Made by a program: the position numbers and the translations under genes. DNA of 64,000 nucleotides from Pseudohongiella sp. (GTDB lineage: Bacteria; Pseudomonadota; Gammaproteobacteria; Pseudomonadales; Pseudohongiellaceae), in assembly GCA_030651695.1 (NCBI GenBank), contig JAUSCD010000030.1, positions 1 to 64,000 on the forward strand, read 5' to 3'. The notes beneath the pieces were generated by a model. The model had not been told where the DNA came from. It did not search any database and worked only from the letters and a program-made list of their open reading frames with translations. The stretch's first letter is position 1. Each line of letters opens with the position of its first letter. Below, one piece after another: positions 59,332 to 64,000 of this stretch.

Positions 59332-61274
59332 GAGTTTTCCAGGGCCTCCCAGCCTGCAAATAACTCATCCAGTGTTTTTTGCAGGCCAGCCAGTTTATCC
59401 AGAGCCGACTGCACTTCTTTTTGGTCGCTGTCATAAAAACCCGGTTCTGCCATCTGCTGCTCCAGCAATGCGATATCCGCTTCGGTTTTTTCTATTTTTT
59501 TGGTGATCTGATCCAGTTCGCGCTGCACTTTCTGGCTGAGTCTGGGTTGGCCGGACTTTGCCTTATTCTCGTTTACGACAACCGGAGTTGGTGCGACCTT
59601 TTCTTTTACAGCGACAGCGGGTTTGATATTCGCCGCTGGTTTGCTGATGACATCCTCGTCTTCAAAGGACAGCATTTTTCCACCCTGACGCGTCCAGTCT
59701 TCAAACCCGCCAACATACTCATTGACGACACCTGGCGCCTCAAACACGATGCATTGTGTGATCACGTTGTCGAGAAACTTTCTGTCGTGGCTGACTACCA
59801 GCAGCGTACCGCTGAACTCCAGCAGCAGCTCTTCCAGCAGTTCAAGTGTTTCCATATCCAGATCATTGGTCGGTTCGTCCAACACAATCATATTCGCGGG
59901 CTTGCTGAACAGCTTGGCCAGAATCAGGCGGTTCTGCTCTCCGCCTGACAGTGACTTGATCGGTTGCCGTGTACGCCGGGGCAGGAACAGAAACTCCTGC
60001 AGATAACTGATCACATGTTTGTTCTTGCCGTTGATTTCGATAAATTCCCGGCCTTCAGACAGGAAGTCGATCACCGTCTGTTCGGGATCCAGCTTGTTAC
60101 GCAGCTGGTCGAAATAAATGATTTCCAGATTGGTGCCGAGTTTGACCTCGCCTGAATCCACTGGCAGCTCCCCCAGCAGGATGCGCAGCAAGGTAGTTTT
60201 GCCGCTACCGTTGGCGCCAATAAAACCAACGCGGTCGCCACGCAGAATCTTGGTGGAGAAATTGCGCAGGATAGGTTTGTCACCAAAGCTGTGATTGAGT
60301 TTTGTTGCTTCTATAACAATCTTGCCCGAGCTGCCTGCCTGTTCCAGCGAGAAGGTGGCTTTGCCGCTCAGTTCACGTCGCTGGCTGCGCTCGTCACGCA
60401 TTTTTTTCAGTGCGCGGACACGGCCTTCGTTGCGTGTTCGACGGGCTTTGACACCCTGGCGGATCCAGACCTCCTCTTCTGCAAGACGTTTGTCGAATTC
60501 CATATTGGTTTTGTCTTCCGCTGCCAATTGCTGGTCACGGAAGGTCAGGAAGGACTCATAGTCGCCGTCCCAGCTGCGAATTTTACCGCGGTCGATTTCA
60601 ATGATGCGATTGCTGATTTTTTGCAGGAACTGTCTGTCGTGTGTGATGACCAGAACGGCGCCGCGGAAATCGTTAATGGCTTTTTCCAGCCATTCGATAG
60701 TTGGAATATCAAGGTGGTTGGTAGGTTCGTCCAGCATCAGCAGATCGGGATCGCTGATCAGGGCGCGTCCCAGCGATGCGCGCCGCCGGCTGCCGCCGGA
60801 GAGCGTTTTCATGCGGGCATCTGCCGGCAGTGACAACATATCCAGCATGCCTTCAATCTTGTGCTCAAATGCCCAGCCGTCGCGCTCTTCAATGAGTTTT
60901 TGCAGCGCGCCCATCTCGTTCATGTTTTTTTCGTCAGTCCAATCCAGATTTTCATCGTGTGTGAGAGCGTGATAACGCTTGAGCACTTCCCCCAGGCCTT
61001 CGATGCCGCCGGCGATATAGTCATAGATGGTCTGCTCGTCCTGAGCAGGCAGATTCTGGTCGAGATAAGCCACACGAATACTGTCCGCACGCCACAGCTC
61101 ACCGCTGTCCGCGATAATCTGCCCCATCAGCACTTTCATGAAAGTGGATTTGCCGGCGCCATTCTGGCCCAGAATACCGATGCGTTCGCCCTTATGGATG
61201 GTCATGGCAACACCATCAAGCAGTGGATTGTCACCAAAGGCAAGTGAGAGATTATTCAAACGAAACAACAGCAT
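59322..61274 (-). CDS. uup: ABC-F family ATPase Uup
   Basis: Two ABC domains face each other in one 650-aa chain with no membrane segment. Domain 1 has GQNGAGKSTF and signature LSGGSRRRASLGRAL; domain 2 has GANGSGKTTL and LSGGEQNRLILAKL, with LDEPTNHLD and LDEPTNDLD Walker B regions. The interdomain linker is highly charged, and the C-terminal ~90 residues (VQRELDQITKKIEKTEADIALLEQQM) form a coiled coil, as in Uup. ABC-F proteins act on ribosomes, and Uup also affects transposon excision. Its 3' end overlaps that of the diguanylate cyclase by 10 bases. Confidence 0.93.
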   Translation of the reverse strand: MLLFRLNNLSLAFGDNPLLDGVAMTIHKGERIGILGQNGAGKSTFMKVLMGQIIADSGELWRADSIRVAYLDQNLPAQDEQTIYDYIAGGIEGLGEVLKRYHALTHDENLDWTDEKNMNEMGALQKLIEERDGWAFEHKIEGMLDMLSLPADARMKTLSGGSRRRASLGRALISDPDLLMLDEPTNHLDIPTIEWLEKAINDFRGAVLVITHDRQFLQKISNRIIEIDRGKIRSWDGDYESFLTFRDQQLAAEDKTNMEFDKRLAEEEVWIRQGVKARRTRNEGRVRALKKMRDERSQRRELSGKATFSLEQAGSSGKIVIEATKLNHSFGDKPILRNFSTKILRGDRVGFIGANGSGKTTLLRILLGELPVDSGEVKLGTNLEIIYFDQLRNKLDPEQTVIDFLSEGREFIEINGKNKHVISYLQEFLFLPRRTRQPIKSLSGGEQNRLILAKLFSKPANMIVLDEPTNDLDMETLELLEELLLEFSGTLLVVSHDRKFLDNVITQCIVFEAPGVVNEYVGGFEDWTRQGGKMLSFEDEDVISKPAANIKPAVAVKEKVAPTPVVVNENKAKSGQPRLSQKVQRELDQITKKIEKTEADIALLEQQMAEPGFYDSDQKEVQSALDKLAGLQKTLDELFAGWEALENSQV

Positions 61275-61417
61275 GGGTAGTAAATTTCCTGATTTCGGGG
61301 GTGGGCGGCAGATAGTTTGCGGCTTGTATTTGAGGCGCTGCAGTATAAACTTAAGCGCATACAGATGACAGTCAGCCGTAAATCGCCTCTTTTTAAGTGC
61401 CTCATTAAAGGACTATT

Positions 61418-64000
61418 GTGCTCAAGATCGATCAGCTTCCCGATTTTATTCAACCAACGCTGGAACGGTATTGGCAGGCCCTGCAGGACCGGGCTGATTC
61501 GGGCGATCAGCCGGATGCGCAGGCGCTGATCGAGCTGGTGAAGTCACAGGATGGATTTTCCCGCCAGCTCGCTCAGGTGTGGGCGTGTAGCGACTATGTC
61601 GCCAATGTGTGTCTGCAGCACCCAGGCATGATGCTGGCCTTGCACCAAAGCGGTCAGCTCCTGCGCCTGAGCACGGATGACTATTTCAGTGAGTTACGCG
61701 CCGAATTGCAGCCTTTGTTTCCTGATAACGAGGCTGCAGACGGTTCCGGGAGAGTTGACGAAGCAGGCCTGAAAAAACGCCTGCGATTGTTTCATCAGAA
61801 GCAAATGCTGCGTCTGATCTGGCGTGATGTCTGCCATCTGGCAACTGTGCGTGATACTGCTGCGGAGGTGTCGGCACTGGCTGAAGCCGCGATGGATGTC
61901 ACACTGGATATCCTGCATCAATGGCTGGTTCGCACTTTGGGTGAGCCCGTTGGCCAGCGCTCCGGGAAATCACAGCGCCTGGTCATTCTGGGCATGGGCA
62001 AACTGGGCGCCGGTGAGCTGAACCTGTCGTCTGATATCGATCTGATGTTCGCATTTCCCGAGAGTGGCGAAACCCGTCATAAAAACCCCGAAAACTCAGT
62101 CAGCTGCCAGCAGTTTTTTATAAAACTGGGCCAGCAGCTGATCGATGTGCTGGACACCATCACGGTGGATGGTTTTGTATTCCGTGTTGATATGCGTTTG
62201 CGGCCCTATGGCAGCGAAGGTGTGCTCGCCTGCAGTTTTGATGCCATGGAAAATTATTATCAGTCGCAGGGGCGCGACTGGGAGCGTTATGCCATGATCA
62301 AGGCGCGGGCGGTTGCCGGCGACATCAAAGCCGGCGATGAATTATTGCAACGACTGCGCCCGTTCAGTTATCGACGTTATCTGGATTTTTCTGCATTTGA
62401 ATCGTTGCGTAGTATGAAGCAACAGATCAACAAGCAGGTCAGAAAAAAAGGTATGAACGAAGATGTAAAACTCGGCGCCGGAGGTATCCGCGAAGTTGAG
62501 TTTGTGGTGCAGGCATTGCAAATGGTTCATGGCGGGCGTGACAAGCGCCTGCAGCAGACCTCTTTGTACAAAGCCATGGATATGTTGCAGGCGGGTGATT
62601 ATCTGCCGGCTGATATTGTGCAGTCACTACGAAATGCTTACAACTTTTTACGCGATCTTGAGCACAAGTTACAGGCGTTCGGCAATAAACAGACACAGTC
62701 CCTGCCCGCCTCAGCGGAGGAGCAAAAGCGTGTGGCTATTGCCATGGCGGTGCCTGATGTAAAAGGCGCCAGCTGGGACGATCTGATGTCAGTGCTGGAA
62801 GCGCACCGTGCCATTGTCCGACAGCACTTCAGTGATGTCATTCATACAGAGGAGGAAGATGACGATGCCTCCCGTCATGATGTTGATGACGTCGGGATGC
62901 AATCGCTCTGGCACCAGGATCTGACACAGAGTCAAGCCATTGAGCTGTTGACTCAACTCAAATTTGAGTCGCCGGGAAAAACCTGGCAGCTATTGAGCGA
63001 CTTTCGCAAGGACAGGGCATACCAGACTCTGCCGGCAGAAAGTCGTCAGCGTTTTTCCCGGTTTATGCCGCTGCTGCTGGCTACGCTCGCACAGGAGAAA
63101 AAACCCAGTCTGGGCTTCCATCGTGTGATGAAGTTGGTGGAGGCAGTCGCCCGCCGGACTGCTTATCTGGTTTTGTTGTCCGAAAACCCCCGCGCCATGA
63201 AACAGTTTGTACATCTGTGCACCGAGAGTCCGTTTATAGCGGAATTCCTGAGTCGCCACCCGGTACTGCTGGATGAGTTGCTTGGAATCATGCGGCAACC
63301 GCCGGAAAAAACTGCGCTGCAGGAGGAGCTCGCACAAGGACTGCTGCGGATCGGTGAAGAGAGTTTTGAAGAGCAGATGGAATATCTGCGCTATTTTAAA
63401 CAGACCCATACGCTTCAGGTAGCGGCGGCGCAGATCAACGCCAATATGACGGTGATGAAAGTCAGCGATTATCTGACCTTTACGGCTGAGGCAATACTTG
63501 AGCAGGTGCTGGCGCTAAGCTGGCAGTATCTGACCCGAAAACATGGTTACCCGGTCAACCTGCAGGGAAATCACGGCGAAATGGATTTTGTGGTGATCGG
63601 TTACGGAAAACTCGGCGGAATCGAGCTGAGTTATCTTTCGGATCTGGATCTGGTATTTCTCCATGACGGCGCCCTGGACGAAAATACTGTCTGTGCTGAA
63701 GGTCAGAAAAGTATCAACAGCCGCGAATTCTACACCCGCATGGCGCAGCGGGTTATTACCATGCTTGGCACCAACACTGTTTCCGGGAAATTGTATGAAG
63801 TGGACATGCGTCTGCGTCCTTCAGGTGAGTCCGGATTATTGGTAAGCACCTTGCCTGCTTTTGAACAGTATCAGAAAAAAGAAGCATGGACGTGGGAACA
63901 CCAGGCGCTGGTTCGTTCACGAGCAGTCGCGGGGTCAACACGCATGGCAGGCCAGTTTGAACAACTGCGCGCAAAAATTCTTGCTCAGCCCCGCGACATA
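61418..64000 (+). CDS. glnE: Glutamine synthetase adenylyltransferase/deadenylylase, 3' end outside window
   Basis: GlnE controls glutamine synthetase by adding and removing AMP. The reading frame is open from GTG 61418 to the end of the window (861 codons) and so is absent from the ORF track. The start has AAAGGA five bases before it. The N-terminal nucleotidyltransferase (deadenylylase) has GMGKLGAGELNLSSDIDLMF from about residue 192, and the C-terminal one (adenylyltransferase) has GYGKLGGIELSYLSDLDLVF from about residue 728. Family members are about 950 aa, so roughly the last 100 residues are missing. It is divergent from uup. Confidence 0.95.
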   Translation, partial: MLKIDQLPDFIQPTLERYWQALQDRADSGDQPDAQALIELVKSQDGFSRQLAQVWACSDYVANVCLQHPGMMLALHQSGQLLRLSTDDYFSELRAELQPLFPDNEAADGSGRVDEAGLKKRLRLFHQKQMLRLIWRDVCHLATVRDTAAEVSALAEAAMDVTLDILHQWLVRTLGEPVGQRSGKSQRLVILGMGKLGAGELNLSSDIDLMFAFPESGETRHKNPENSVSCQQFFIKLGQQLIDVLDTITVDGFVFRVDMRLRPYGSEGVLACSFDAMENYYQSQGRDWERYAMIKARAVAGDIKAGDELLQRLRPFSYRRYLDFSAFESLRSMKQQINKQVRKKGMNEDVKLGAGGIREVEFVVQALQMVHGGRDKRLQQTSLYKAMDMLQAGDYLPADIVQSLRNAYNFLRDLEHKLQAFGNKQTQSLPASAEEQKRVAIAMAVPDVKGASWDDLMSVLEAHRAIVRQHFSDVIHTEEEDDDASRHDVDDVGMQSLWHQDLTQSQAIELLTQLKFESPGKTWQLLSDFRKDRAYQTLPAESRQRFSRFMPLLLATLAQEKKPSLGFHRVMKLVEAVARRTAYLVLLSENPRAMKQFVHLCTESPFIAEFLSRHPVLLDELLGIMRQPPEKTALQEELAQGLLRIGEESFEEQMEYLRYFKQTHTLQVAAAQINANMTVMKVSDYLTFTAEAILEQVLALSWQYLTRKHGYPVNLQGNHGEMDFVVIGYGKLGGIELSYLSDLDLVFLHDGALDENTVCAEGQKSINSREFYTRMAQRVITMLGTNTVSGKLYEVDMRLRPSGESGLLVSTLPAFEQYQKKEAWTWEHQALVRSRAVAGSTRMAGQFEQLRAKILAQPRDI

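Overview
The window looks like chromosomal DNA of a Gram-negative, heterotrophic gammaproteobacterium. The evidence is an outer-membrane polysaccharide export remnant, several lipoproteins, a class A PBP1b, GlnE, YaeQ, an ABC-F Uup, a GlrK/GlrR-type two-component system and CcdAB, all with gammaproteobacterial character and intermediate base composition. I cannot place it to genus from the sequence alone. No rRNA, tRNA or CRISPR array was seen.

Positions 1-25257 hold a dense, co-oriented exopolysaccharide locus of the Wzx/Wzy type. It opens with the tail of an IS3-family insertion sequence (transposase C-terminus and terminal repeat, ending at 140) that abuts a truncated outer-membrane export gene. 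So the Wza-like gene appears to be broken by the IS. Next come a GumC/Wzz-like co-polymerase, a separate CpsD-like ATPase, a short priming glycosyltransferase, a WbpA-like UDP-sugar dehydrogenase, a polymerase/ligase, three GT4 enzymes and one GT2 enzyme, a FemAB/CelD-like acyltransferase, a polysaccharide deacetylase and a Wzx flippase. The locus also has two glutamine-dependent asparagine-synthetase homologues, a heparinase II/III-like protein, an AlgD-like GDP-sugar dehydrogenase, an exported beta-helix protein and a WbpP-like epimerase. Together they suggest a repeat unit of about five sugars, rich in uronic acids that may be amidated, acylated and partly de-acetylated. A large secreted beta-propeller protein with a glycine-rich repeat linker lies convergent to the end of the locus.

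Positions 27557-30387 hold the most unusual system. An RsbT-like switch kinase is followed by a histidine kinase whose N-terminus resembles the RsbT-binding domain of RsbU, and then by two NarL-type response regulators. This looks like a partner-switching input wired to a two-component output. A GNAT protein, an orphan OmpR-type DNA-binding domain, a transglutaminase and two paralogous Crp/Fnr-type regulators follow.

Positions 34084-49799 are housekeeping and accessory metabolism. They hold a TPR lipoprotein with PBP1b, a likely M3 peptidase/YfcC transporter/aspartase operon preceded by a tiny unannotated ORF, yaeQ, an ECF sigma/membrane protein/DUF4097 operon separated from yaeQ by a perfect 14-bp palindrome, two exported peptidases (M20 and DUF885), ccdAB and a YceI protein.

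Positions 49931-64000 hold a soluble sugar dehydrogenase, an NHL-propeller protein with a structured leader, and a small stress cluster (DUF1328, CsbD, a 47-aa lipoprotein). A textbook sigma-54 promoter precedes that cluster, which sits beside a GlrK/lipoprotein/GlrR operon encoding a sigma-54 activator. The window ends with a DUF1295 membrane enzyme, a diguanylate cyclase, Uup, and glnE, which runs off the end and is absent from the ORF track. No gene-free stretch exceeds 300 bases; the longest (27264-27556) is discussed below.
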